Source: Nitrospirota bacterium (GTDB taxonomy: Bacteria > Nitrospirota > JACRHJ01). Taken from it: a stretch of DNA of 14,979 nt. The translations under genes were made by a program, and so were the position numbers. The notes under the pieces are model-generated. The model made no database searches. It was not told where the DNA came from and worked only from the letters and a program-made list of their open reading frames with translations. Shown one piece after another: positions 1 to 7,265 of this stretch (positions are counted from its first letter, which is position 1; each line of letters opens with the position of its first letter). The stretch lies in NCBI GenBank assembly GCA_021815285.1, contig JAKAHE010000023.1, forward strand, positions 1 through 14,979, given 5' to 3'.

Positions 1-2
1 AA

Positions 3-986
3 GAGATGTATGTCCGGATGAGCGTTATGAGGCACGCGGACAAGATCGCGCTGAACCTCCAGCGCGAAGGGAGAATGGGAACGTACGCGCCTGTCTATGG
101 GCAGGAGGCGTCCCAGGCATCCGCGGCCTTCCTCGAAAAAGAGGACTGGCTCGTGCCGTCGTACCGCGAAAGCGGCGCAATGTTCATGCGCGGCGTTCCG
201 CTCTCCGGGATATACCGCTACTGGATGGGAGACGAGCGCGGCCTGCTTGGGATAAAGGATCTGCGCGTGCTGCCGATTGAAGTAGTTGTCGGAAGCCAGC
301 CCCTGCACGCTGTCGGGGTGTCCTGGGCTATGAAGCTTCAGGGAATAAGATCAATTGCGGCGGTCTACTTCGGAGATGGAGCAACGTCCGAGGGCTCGTT
401 TCACGAGGCCATGAATTTCGCCGGCGTATTTAATACGCCGACGGTCTTTATCTGCCAGAACAACCAGTTTGCGATAAGCGTGCCAAGGAAGATACAGACA
501 AGGTCGAAAAGCATTGCGCAGAAAGCTAACGCCTACGGCTTCAAGGGAATACAGATATACGGCAACGACATCATGGCGGTATATGCCGCAATGAAGGAGG
601 CCATGGAAGACGCGCGCGAAGGACGCGGCCCACGGCTCATCGAGATGCTGACGTATCGTTTCGGCCCGCATACCACAGCCGACGACCCGACCAAATACAG
701 GAGCGCCGAAGAGCTTGAAAAGAACAAGCCTTTCGACCCGCTCATCCGCCTGAGGATATACCTCTCCGAATGCGGTCTTTGGAGCGAAGAGGAGGAGTAT
801 GAGATTATGGACGCCGCGAGAACGGAGGTGGAAAAGGCCGTGGCGGAGGCCGAGTCCGCCCCGCCTCCGGAGCCGTCCGACATCTTCCGCAACACGTGGA
901 AGAGACAGCATCCATACCTGAAAAGGCAGGAAAACGAAATGCTCGCCCTTCTCCGGGAGGCGGAAGGAGGCGCGCCACATGCCTAA
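3..986 (+). CDS. pdhA: Pyruvate (2-oxoacid) dehydrogenase E1 component, alpha subunit (5'-truncated by window edge)
   Basis: This subunit binds thiamine diphosphate and, with E1-beta, decarboxylates a 2-oxoacid (most likely pyruvate) and passes the acyl group to the lipoyl arm of E2 in the cytoplasm. Counting from the first in-window Met (base 6), the ThDP motif is clear: GDG at 123-125 and NN at 152-153, followed by QFAIS. The conserved loop RFGPHTTADDPTKYR lies near 218-232. The family normally has about 30-40 more residues before the part seen here (the LNLQREGRMGTYAP stretch), and the frame is open to the window edge, so the true start is probably upstream. The stop overlaps the pdhB start by 8 bases, indicating translational coupling. 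Branched-chain or acetoin dehydrogenase E1 are alternatives. Pyruvate is the default because nothing here argues for the others. Confidence 0.9.
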   Translation, partial: EMYVRMSVMRHADKIALNLQREGRMGTYAPVYGQEASQASAAFLEKEDWLVPSYRESGAMFMRGVPLSGIYRYWMGDERGLLGIKDLRVLPIEVVVGSQPLHAVGVSWAMKLQGIRSIAAVYFGDGATSEGSFHEAMNFAGVFNTPTVFICQNNQFAISVPRKIQTRSKSIAQKANAYGFKGIQIYGNDIMAVYAAMKEAMEDAREGRGPRLIEMLTYRFGPHTTADDPTKYRSAEELEKNKPFDPLIRLRIYLSECGLWSEEEEYEIMDAARTEVEKAVAEAESAPPPEPSDIFRNTWKRQHPYLKRQENEMLALLREAEGGAPHA

Positions 987-1956
987 ACTAAACATAGTCT
1001 CCGCAATAAACCTGGCCCTGGACAGGGAGATGGAGAAAAACGACAAGGTTGTAATAATCGGCGAGGATGTTGGCCGCGAGGGAGGCGTATTCAGGGTAAC
1101 GGACGGCCTCAAGGGAAAATACGGGCCGGAGCGGGTTATCGACACCCCGCTCTCCGAGGGAGGCATTGCGGGCACGGCGTTAGGCCTTGCGGTCGGAGGT
1201 CTTATCCCTGTCGCGGAGATACAGTTCGAGGGCTTCATGTACCTGGCGCTCGACCAGATAGCGAACCAGATGGCAAGGTACCGCTCCCGGAGCCGAGGGC
1301 AATACCCGGTAAACCTCGTTTTAAGACTCCCCTGGGGCGGCGGCATACGCGCCCCGGAGCACCACTCCGATTCTCCCGAGGCCGTGCTTGTAAATACCCC
1401 GGGATTGACCGTCGTCCAGCCGTCGAACCCGTACGACGCCAAGGGTCTTATGACCGCCGCGCTACGGTATGGAGACCCGGTAGTATACTGCGAACCGAAG
1501 CGCATATACCGCGCCATAAAGGCCGAAGTCCCGGACGATGACTACGAGGTGCAGATCGGAAAGGCAAGCGTGGTGCGTGAAGGGGCGGACCTGACGATTG
1601 TCGCATGGGGCGCGATGATGCGCGAAGCCGTGAAGGCAGCCGAAGAGCTTGCCGCAGGCGGCGTGAGCGCAGAGGTCATAGACTTAAGAACGATTGCGCC
1701 CATGGACAGCGATACCATCATAGGTTCCGTAAAAAAGACCGGCAGGCTCATCGTAACGCACGAGGCCCCACGCACAGGCGGCATCGGCGCGGAGATTGCG
1801 GCAAGGGTCTATGAAGAGGCGTTCACGAGCCTCCTCGCGCCGATCGAGCGCGTTACGGGCTATGACACCGTGATGCCGCTTTTCAAGCTGGAGGACTATT
1901 ACCTGCCAAACGCGAAAAAGATCATAGCCGGAGCGAAGAAGCTGATGAGTTACTAA
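979..1956 (+). CDS. pdhB: Pyruvate (2-oxoacid) dehydrogenase E1 component, beta subunit
   Basis: This is the partner of E1-alpha in the alpha2beta2 decarboxylase, and it contributes to the ThDP site and to E2 docking. The 325-residue length is typical of the family. Recognisable blocks are GEDVGREGGVFRVTDGL near the N-terminus (its Glu is the conserved ThDP-contacting acid), RVIDTPLSEGGIAGTALG, FEGFMYLALDQIANQ, the WGGGIRAPEHHSDSPEA loop, and a transketolase C-terminal domain with VIDLRTIAPMD. The ATG lies inside the last codons of pdhA, after a purine-rich GGAGGCGGAAGGAGG stretch that serves as the ribosome-binding site. Unlike the tight pdhA/pdhB junction, about 125 bases of repeat-rich spacer separate it from the E2 gene. 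The same family includes branched-chain and acetoin E1-beta, so the substrate is inferred. Confidence 0.93.
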   Translation: MPKLNIVSAINLALDREMEKNDKVVIIGEDVGREGGVFRVTDGLKGKYGPERVIDTPLSEGGIAGTALGLAVGGLIPVAEIQFEGFMYLALDQIANQMARYRSRSRGQYPVNLVLRLPWGGGIRAPEHHSDSPEAVLVNTPGLTVVQPSNPYDAKGLMTAALRYGDPVVYCEPKRIYRAIKAEVPDDDYEVQIGKASVVREGADLTIVAWGAMMREAVKAAEELAAGGVSAEVIDLRTIAPMDSDTIIGSVKKTGRLIVTHEAPRTGGIGAEIAARVYEEAFTSLLAPIERVTGYDTVMPLFKLEDYYLPNAKKIIAGAKKLMSY

Positions 1957-1963
1957 AAGTCAC

Positions 1964-2033
1964 CGGGTTCCAGCTTTCGCGGGAATGACAATCATGTTTC
2001 GTAATTCCCGAAGGATTTAATCGGGAATCCGGG
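1964..2033 (+). repeat. REP-like palindromic element between pdhB and pdhC
   Basis: The stretch 1966-1990 (GTTCCAGCTTTCGCGGGAAT followed by GACA) is close to the widespread bacterial palindromic repeat usually written GTCATTCCCGCGAAAGCGGG on the other strand. Downstream, ATTCCCGA at 2004-2011 and TCGGGAAT at 2021-2028 form a perfect 8-bp inverted repeat with a 9-base loop. The element follows the pdhB stop closely. Its place in the operon suggests that an inserted repeat is now part of the transcript. Family membership is from memory and was not searched. Confidence 0.65.
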
Positions 2034-2040
2034 TTTCTTG

Positions 2041-2077
2041 CTCACTCTCCCTCGACGGGAGAGGGTTTGGGAGAGGG
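2041..2077 (+). repeat. Second palindromic repeat (CTCTCCC/GGGAGAG type) that supplies the pdhC ribosome-binding site
   Basis: CTCTCCC at 2045-2051 and GGGAGAG at 2057-2063 form a perfect 7-bp stem around TCGAC. A second copy, GGGAGAGGG at 2069-2077, lies 4 bases before the pdhC ATG and is the only Shine-Dalgarno-like sequence there. CTCTCCC can therefore pair with either copy, so the repeat both provides the ribosome site and could mask it. Elements of this sequence type recur in intergenic regions of many bacterial genomes. Confidence 0.6.
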
Positions 2078-2081
2078 TGTT

Positions 2082-3455
2082 ATGGCTTACGAATTCAGGT
2101 TCCCGGACATAGGCGAAGGCCTGACCGAGGGCGAGATAGTAGAATGGAAGGTGAAGGTCGGCGATTTTGTAAACGACCACCAGGCGCTGCTCGAGGTAGA
2201 GACTGACAAGGCGGTCGCCGAAGTGCCGTCTCCAAAGGCCGGCTATGTTATCAGCGTAAAGGGCGAACCGGGCGACATCATAAATGTGGGCGAAGTAATA
2301 GCTGTCATAGGCGAAAAGAACGAACTCGGCGCGGCCCCGGCTAAGGCGCCGGAAAAGCAGGGTGCGAAACCGGAGAAAAAAGCTCCAGGAAAACCCAAGT
2401 CCGAGGCCGGCCTACCGGCTGCCGGTCAACCGGCGCGCGTGGAGCCGCTCGACATATACGCGGAGCGGCTTGGTTCGGTAGGCGTCGTCGGAGAGTTGGA
2501 AGAGGCCCCGGAGGAGGGGGGTCTTGAAGAGGCGGCACGGGAAGCAGCGCCATATCAACCCGTGGCGCCGCGCGTAGAGGCCCTGCCGAAGGACAGGATG
2601 CTGGCAAGGCAATTGGGTGTGGACATAGAACATGTGCGGGGAACGGGGCCGAAGGGACGTGTAACGGAAGAGGACATAAGAAAGTTCGCCGGACAGGGCA
2701 TTCCGGAGAAAGGGGTAAGAGAGCCTCAGGGCGCGCCCGGACAGGACAACTGGGGGCCGGTTACGCGCGTGCCGCTGCGCGGGGTGCGCAGGAAGATTGC
2801 AAAAGCCATGACGGATTCTATGACCAGGGCCGCGCAGGTGACTACGACGGACGAGGCCGATGCGGGGCTTCTCTCGCTCATAAGGGAGAAGGAAAAAGAA
2901 GACGCCTCAAAGCAGGGGGTAAGGCTGACGCTCCTTCCGTTTATCGTAAAGGCGGTCGTCGGGGCGCTGAAGCGGGACCCTGCCATGAACTCCGCGATGG
3001 ACGACGAAACCGGAGAGATCATATACAAGAATTATTATAATATCGGGATAGCCGTCGAGACTCAGGACGGCCTTATCGTGCCGAACATAAAGGATGCGGA
3101 CAGAAAATCGATACTCCAGATTGCGCGCGAACTGGAAGACCTCTCCGGGCGTGCCCGGAAACGGACGCTCGACATAAGCGAGCTGAAAGGCGGGACGTTC
3201 ACCATAACCAATTACGGGTCTATCGGCGGTATTTTCGCCACGCCTGTTTTAAACTATCCGGAGGCGGGCATACTCGGAGTAGGCAGGCTTCTTGAGAAAC
3301 CTGTCGCGGAAAACGGCGCGATAAAAATAAAGAAGATACTGCCCCTGTCGCTTACGTTCGACCACAGGGTATTGGATGGGGCGAAGGCGCAGCACTTCAT
3401 GAACAACGTCATCCGGCATATCGAAGACCCGGACCTGATATTCGTAAACATGTAA
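2082..3455 (+). CDS. pdhC: Dihydrolipoamide acetyltransferase E2 of the pyruvate dehydrogenase complex
   Basis: E2 is the core of the complex: it carries the acyl group on a swinging lipoyl arm and transfers it to CoA. From the chosen start (457 residues) the layout is one lipoyl domain at about 2-78 with the lipoylation Lys43 in VETDKAV, then an Ala/Pro/Lys/Glu-rich linker at about 83-165. The peripheral-subunit-binding domain spans about 166-203 (RMLARQLGVDIEHVRGTGPKGRVTEEDI). The catalytic domain runs from about 228 to the end, with the acyltransferase motif DHRVLDG at 427-433 (His428, Asp432). An in-frame TTG at 2067 would add five residues, but ATG at 2082 is preferred because it follows GGGAGAGGG and begins directly with the family's usual N-terminus. 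The osmC-like gene follows after 8 bases. BkdB-type E2 proteins have the same architecture. Confidence 0.93.
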   Translation: MAYEFRFPDIGEGLTEGEIVEWKVKVGDFVNDHQALLEVETDKAVAEVPSPKAGYVISVKGEPGDIINVGEVIAVIGEKNELGAAPAKAPEKQGAKPEKKAPGKPKSEAGLPAAGQPARVEPLDIYAERLGSVGVVGELEEAPEEGGLEEAAREAAPYQPVAPRVEALPKDRMLARQLGVDIEHVRGTGPKGRVTEEDIRKFAGQGIPEKGVREPQGAPGQDNWGPVTRVPLRGVRRKIAKAMTDSMTRAAQVTTTDEADAGLLSLIREKEKEDASKQGVRLTLLPFIVKAVVGALKRDPAMNSAMDDETGEIIYKNYYNIGIAVETQDGLIVPNIKDADRKSILQIARELEDLSGRARKRTLDISELKGGTFTITNYGSIGGIFATPVLNYPEAGILGVGRLLEKPVAENGAIKIKKILPLSLTFDHRVLDGAKAQHFMNNVIRHIEDPDLIFVNM

Positions 3456-3463
3456 GGAGGAAT

Positions 3464-3886
3464 ATGAAACGCAAGGCATCGGCTGTATGGAGCGGCGGAT
3501 TGAAAGACGGCAAGGGCATTTTGTCGAGCGCAAGCGGGGCATTGGACAGCACGGCTTATTCCTTTGCAACAAGATTCGAGGACAAGCCCGGAACCAACCC
3601 GGAGGAGCTTATTGCGGCGGCGCACGCAGGGTGTTTTTCCATGGCATTATCCGCCATACTCGGCGAATCCGGCATTATGCCCGGGAGCATAAAGACGACT
3701 GCGACCGTCGCCATGGAGAAACAGGGGGACGGCTTTGCGATAACGGAGAGCCGCCTGGAAGTCCGGGCGAAGGTTCCGGGAATAAGCGAGGCGAAGTTTA
3801 TGGAGGCGGCGAATAAAGCCAAGGAAGGATGCCCCGTCTCAAAGGCGCTGAACGTCAGAATAACGATGGACGCTATGCTGGAATAG
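3464..3886 (+). CDS. osmC: OsmC-family peroxiredoxin (organic hydroperoxide reductase)
   Basis: This is a predicted cytoplasmic thiol peroxidase that reduces organic hydroperoxides. At 140 residues it matches E. coli OsmC in size. The two redox cysteines are present: Cys57 in HAGCFSMAL and Cys123 in EGCPVSKAL. An Arg at 37 in TRFED fits the catalytic Arg. The opening block KRKASAVWSGGLKDGKG is typical of the OsmC rather than the Ohr subgroup. The ribosome-binding site AAGGAGG (3454-3460) overlaps the pdhC stop codon, so the gene is almost certainly co-transcribed and coupled with E2. Ohr/OsmC proteins are known to draw electrons from lipoylated proteins, which would make this placement functional. 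The stop lies one base from the end of the convergent mtgA. Confidence 0.93.
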   Translation: MKRKASAVWSGGLKDGKGILSSASGALDSTAYSFATRFEDKPGTNPEELIAAAHAGCFSMALSAILGESGIMPGSIKTTATVAMEKQGDGFAITESRLEVRAKVPGISEAKFMEAANKAKEGCPVSKALNVRITMDAMLE

Positions 3887-3887
3887 G

Positions 3888-4733
3888 TTATTTTGCCGTA
3901 AAGTTTAAAAAGGAAGAAGGCCCGCTTCCCGTGGTCTTGGCCGTGCTCTCGCCCGGGAAAGCGGGCTTGCCCTCAGGCGTTTTCTCCTTGGCCGGGTTCA
4001 TCGCCTCTTCGTAGTCCGGCATGATTATTCCTCTCTTTGCCATTATCCTGTAGATTATGTCCGAGCGGCGGCGAACATACCTGTCCGGCCTGGTCGGGCT
4101 GTAGATATTAGGATTCGGCAGAACCGTCGCGAGCCTCGCCGCCTGCTCCGGGGAAAGTCTGGACGCCGGGACTCCGTAGTAATGCAGGCTTGCGGCCCCT
4201 ATGCCGAAGATGCCATGCCCCCACTCGGCATAGTTCAGGTAAAGCTCCAGTATTCTGCGTTTCGACAAATCCCTGTTAAGCCGCCAGGTAAGGATCGCTT
4301 CCTTTAGCTTGCGGACCGGGTTTCTGGACGGAGTCAGGAACAGGTTCTTTGCAAGCTGCTGGGTTATGGTGCTGCCGCCCGCTTTAAGCCTGTGCGTCTT
4401 TATGTCCTTCTCAAGCGCGGCCTCCATGCCGTTTACGTCAAAGCCGGAGTTATGCCAGAAGGAATCGTCCTCACCTATAAGCACCGCTTTCACTATGTAT
4501 GGCGATATGTTCGAGAACGGAACCCACTTCCTGATTATATGTATCTTCTTACCCTCCGCACGCACCTGCCGGATGCGGTATTCCATCATGGAGGACATCT
4601 TCGGGTCGTATCGCTTGTATTTCGATACGTTCGGGTATACGAAAGCGGAACCTACATCCAGGATTAACAAAGCGAGCAATATGCCGGCTACGCTCTTAAG
4701 CTTCCATCTATATAAAAAACGGGGCGCTCGCAT
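3888..4733 (-). CDS. mtgA: Monofunctional biosynthetic peptidoglycan glycosyltransferase (GT51)
   Basis: This enzyme polymerises lipid II into glycan strands at the periplasmic face of the inner membrane. It is 281 residues long, with one N-terminal membrane anchor at about 12-32 and a single GT51 domain. Motif 1 is EDDSFWHNSG with catalytic Glu88. Motif 2 is GGSTITQQLAKNLFL (119-133). Motif 3 is RKLKEA with the probable second Glu145. Then come ILELYLN and the WGHGIFGIGAASLHYYG block. There is no transpeptidase domain, which separates it from class A PBPs. The last 35-40 residues are low-complexity (Pro/Ser/Thr/Lys) and their DNA forms a strong hairpin. The start lies 5 bases after the stop of the upstream transporter gene and has no obvious Shine-Dalgarno, so translation is probably coupled. 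Confidence 0.93.
   Translation of the reverse strand: MRAPRFLYRWKLKSVAGILLALLILDVGSAFVYPNVSKYKRYDPKMSSMMEYRIRQVRAEGKKIHIIRKWVPFSNISPYIVKAVLIGEDDSFWHNSGFDVNGMEAALEKDIKTHRLKAGGSTITQQLAKNLFLTPSRNPVRKLKEAILTWRLNRDLSKRRILELYLNYAEWGHGIFGIGAASLHYYGVPASRLSPEQAARLATVLPNPNIYSPTRPDRYVRRRSDIIYRIMAKRGIIMPDYEEAMNPAKEKTPEGKPAFPGESTAKTTGSGPSSFLNFTAK
3920..3966 (-). terminator. Terminator-like hairpin inside the 3' end of mtgA and downstream of osmC
   Basis: GCCCGCTTCCCG (3920-3931) pairs with CGGGAAAGCGGGC (3954-3966), giving a 12-bp stem with one bulged A. Read on the - strand, the stem is followed 8-9 bases later by TTTTT, but this lies about 30 bases before the mtgA stop codon. Read on the + strand, it sits 33 bases beyond the osmC stop without a good T run. 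With only one base between the two stop codons there is no other place for a shared 3' signal. Confidence 0.4.
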
Positions 4734-4737
4734 TTGA

Positions 4738-5988
4738 CTAATTCAATATGTTCGGGAATATGGAAATAACAACCAGCATCAGGGTCAGGACTATCAATAT
4801 CGCCGTGGTTAGCCAGGCGATTATGTTGAATCCCTTTGAGTTAACATACTGCCCCATTATTTCCTTCCTGTTGATTAGGCTCAGCATATATATAAGGATA
4901 AACGGCAGAAGGACGCCGTTCACCACCTGCGACCACAGCATCACGGCTATGAGCGGCATGTTCGGTATAAGAATAACGCCGGCCCCGACGGCAATCAGAA
5001 GCGTGTAGAGCCAGTAAAATATCGGCGCCTCGTCCCAGGACTTGTCGATGCCAGCCTCCACGCCGAACGCCTCGCAGATATAATATGCCGTGGCGAGGGG
5101 CAGTATGGACGCGGAGAACACGGAGGCGTTCAGAAGACCGAACGCGAATAATGTGGACGCCCATTTCCCGGCAAGCGGGGCAAGCGCAAGGGCTGCGTCC
5201 TTGGCCGTCTCTATGTGTATCCCGTGGACGAATATCGTTGCGGCGCACGCGACGACAATAAAGAGAGCGACGATGTCCGTCATGAAACAGCCGAATATAA
5301 CGTCCATCCGGGAATACCTGTATTCCTTTACGGTAATACCTTTTTCCACCACGGCGGACTGTATATAGAACTGCATCCAGGGCGCAATTGTCGTGCCGAT
5401 AAGGCCGATTACCATCGCAATATAATCCCCAGAAAATGTGAAATTGGGTATGGCCAGTTCCCTGGCCACCGTCCCCCAGGGTGGGCGCGCCATTGCGCCG
5501 GAAATTATATATGTAAAATAAAGCCCCGACGCCACTAGGAATATGCGTTCCACGTGCTTGTATGTCCCCTTTACGACGATTATCCAGATGAGGAAGGCCG
5601 CAACCGGGACGGAGATATATTTACTGACCTGGAATATCTCCATGCTCGCGGCGACGCCAGCGAACTCGGAGATTGTATTGCCGAGATCCGCCAGGAGAAG
5701 AGACACCATTATAAGGAGAGTCATCCTTACGCCGTAGTTTTCGCGGATTAGGTCTGCCAGGCCCTTTCCGGTTACGGCGCCCATCCTGGCGCTCATCTCC
5801 TGCACGACGATAAGCGCTATCGTCATGGGTATGAAAAGCCAGAGCATCTTGTAGCCGAACTGCGCACCGGCGACGGAATACGTCGTTATTCCGCCAGCGT
5901 CGTTATCCACGTTAGCCGTGATGATGCCCGGCCCGATGACGGCAAGAAATATCATTACCGTCCTGAAATTTATCTTCGGGATTTTCAT
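4738..5988 (-). CDS. Nramp-family divalent metal transporter, probable Mg2+-type (NRMT-like)
   Basis: This is an inner-membrane transporter of 416 residues with about 11 hydrophobic segments and the Nramp opening signature: GPGIITANVDNDAGG (19-33) followed by GAQFGY. In Mn2+/Fe2+ Nramp proteins helix 1 carries DPGN and helix 6 carries a MPH motif whose Met selects transition metals. Here helix 1 reads DAGG (30-33), keeping Asp and replacing Asn by Gly. Helix 6 reads IAPW (201-204), replacing Met by Ala and His by Trp. As I recall, these exchanges mark the Nramp-related Mg2+ transporters. The gene next to it encodes an MgtE-like Mg2+-sensing module, which supports Mg2+ as substrate. The start lies 8 bases after the upstream stop without a Shine-Dalgarno, suggesting coupling. 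Substrate is inferred and family is secure. Confidence 0.88.
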   Translation of the reverse strand: MKIPKINFRTVMIFLAVIGPGIITANVDNDAGGITTYSVAGAQFGYKMLWLFIPMTIALIVVQEMSARMGAVTGKGLADLIRENYGVRMTLLIMVSLLLADLGNTISEFAGVAASMEIFQVSKYISVPVAAFLIWIIVVKGTYKHVERIFLVASGLYFTYIISGAMARPPWGTVARELAIPNFTFSGDYIAMVIGLIGTTIAPWMQFYIQSAVVEKGITVKEYRYSRMDVIFGCFMTDIVALFIVVACAATIFVHGIHIETAKDAALALAPLAGKWASTLFAFGLLNASVFSASILPLATAYYICEAFGVEAGIDKSWDEAPIFYWLYTLLIAVGAGVILIPNMPLIAVMLWSQVVNGVLLPFILIYMLSLINRKEIMGQYVNSKGFNIIAWLTTAILIVLTLMLVVISIFPNILN

Positions 5989-5996
5989 TTCGGGAA

Positions 5997-7265
5997 TTAT
6001 TTCATCCGGTGCTTCTTACGCCTGGACTGCGGCGGCAGGAGCAGGTCCACAACATCGTCAACGGTTACAATGCCGAGCATCCTGTCTTCCTCCACGACGG
6101 GCAGGGCCAGGAGATTGTATTTCGAGATTTTTGCCGCAACCTCCCGCTCATCATCGTCCGGGGACGCGGCCTTGAAATCCGTATGCATTATCTCGCCAAG
6201 CGGCTTGTCAGAAGGAGAGAGCACGAGGTCTTTCAAGTGCACCTCGCCCAGCAGCCGTTCTTCCGTATCGAGCACGTATATCACATATGCGGATGCGGAC
6301 TCAACGTCCGGCGCCGCTAGCCGGTATTCTATCATCGATTCCGAGACTGTCATGTCCGGCGGAAAGGACAGGTATTCGGTGGTCATAAGGCCTCCGGCGG
6401 TGTCCTCTTCGTGCTCCAGGAGTTCCTGCACGTCCTCGGCCTCCTCGGCCTCCATCCGTTTCAGTATCCCATGCGCCTTGTCCTCCGACAGGTCCGCGAC
6501 GAGGTCCGCCGCCTCGTCCGGCGGCATCGCTTCGAGGATGTCGGCGGCCTGCTCCTCGTCCATGTGGGTTATGATGTCCGCCTGCACGGAAGGCTCAAGC
6601 TCGTGGATTGTCTCCGCCGCCGTCTCGATGTCGAGGGATTCTACTATCGCCCGCCTGTCCTTCTGCGAGACCTCAGAAATAATCTCGGCTATGTCCGCGG
6701 GGTGGAGCGTGCTCATCTGCTTCCGTGAGACGGTCAGGGCGAGCTTCCCGAGCTGCGGCTGAAACGGCTGGAGGTAGTTCCAGCTTATGAGGTTCGTAGA
6801 ATACTTTATGCCCAGGAAATCGGCGACATTTTCCCATTGCTTTTTAAGTCCAAGCCTCCTGAGCAGGCCGGATGCCCCCACGTCCGCTGCTATGAGGCAC
6901 AGGTTGCCCTTCACCTCGCCAAGTTTCAGATCGTTTACCCTTACGACCTTTGCTCCGTTGATATCCACTATCTGCTTGTCAAGCAGCTCGCGGCACACAA
7001 GCATCTCGCCCCTGCCCGGCTCGAACTTCGGGATTGCCTCGGATGAGAGATTTGTCGAAACGATTTTTTTGTTGAATATGCTCACCTGATCCCAGGGCAC
7101 GCGGCGCTGCTCGCCTTTTCGGCTGACAAGCAGGCCGGATACGCGCGGGAAAAGCTCGCCTATGGTAATGATAAAATCGTCCAGACGTCCGGATTCCTCG
7201 CCCTTCGGGTCCAGGACCTGTTTTTTCAGGATTTCGCTTACGTAAACATCGCCGATGTAATGCAT
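5997..7265 (-). CDS. PRC-barrel / MgtE_N / CBS-pair protein, predicted soluble Mg2+ sensor without a channel domain
   Basis: This 422-residue protein is predicted to be cytoplasmic. Residues 1-75 and 85-165 look like PRC-barrel-type beta domains (EESGRLDDFII; DINGAKVVRVNDLKLGEVKG). Residues 187-290 are an MgtE N-terminal superhelical domain made of short acidic repeats: LHPADIAEIISEVS, HMDEEQAADILEAMPPDEAA. Residues 296-412 form two CBS domains (GGLMTTEYLSFPPDMTVSES; LLALPVVEEDRMLGIVTVDDV). Full MgtE continues into five membrane helices. Here the protein ends at 422 with a basic tail (RRKKHRMK) and no hydrophobic segment. In MgtE this module binds Mg2+ and closes the pore, so a regulatory role on the adjacent Nramp-type transporter is the natural inference. 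The start is fixed by GGAGA (7276-7272) 7 bases upstream. Confidence 0.85.
   Translation of the reverse strand: MHYIGDVYVSEILKKQVLDPKGEESGRLDDFIITIGELFPRVSGLLVSRKGEQRRVPWDQVSIFNKKIVSTNLSSEAIPKFEPGRGEMLVCRELLDKQIVDINGAKVVRVNDLKLGEVKGNLCLIAADVGASGLLRRLGLKKQWENVADFLGIKYSTNLISWNYLQPFQPQLGKLALTVSRKQMSTLHPADIAEIISEVSQKDRRAIVESLDIETAAETIHELEPSVQADIITHMDEEQAADILEAMPPDEAADLVADLSEDKAHGILKRMEAEEAEDVQELLEHEEDTAGGLMTTEYLSFPPDMTVSESMIEYRLAAPDVESASAYVIYVLDTEERLLGEVHLKDLVLSPSDKPLGEIMHTDFKAASPDDDEREVAAKISKYNLLALPVVEEDRMLGIVTVDDVVDLLLPPQSRRKKHRMK

Noticed and set aside
351..1517. Long 388-codon open frame antisense to pdhA/pdhB
   Set aside because: Its product is low-similarity Arg/Ser/Pro-rich sequence, it crosses two clearly real genes, and it has no ribosome site. 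It is a shadow of GC-biased third positions.
6070..6762. 230-codon + strand frame rich in Ser
   Set aside because: It is antisense to the acidic MgtE_N repeats, whose GAG/GAC-rich codons give Ser/Leu on the other strand. No start signal was seen.
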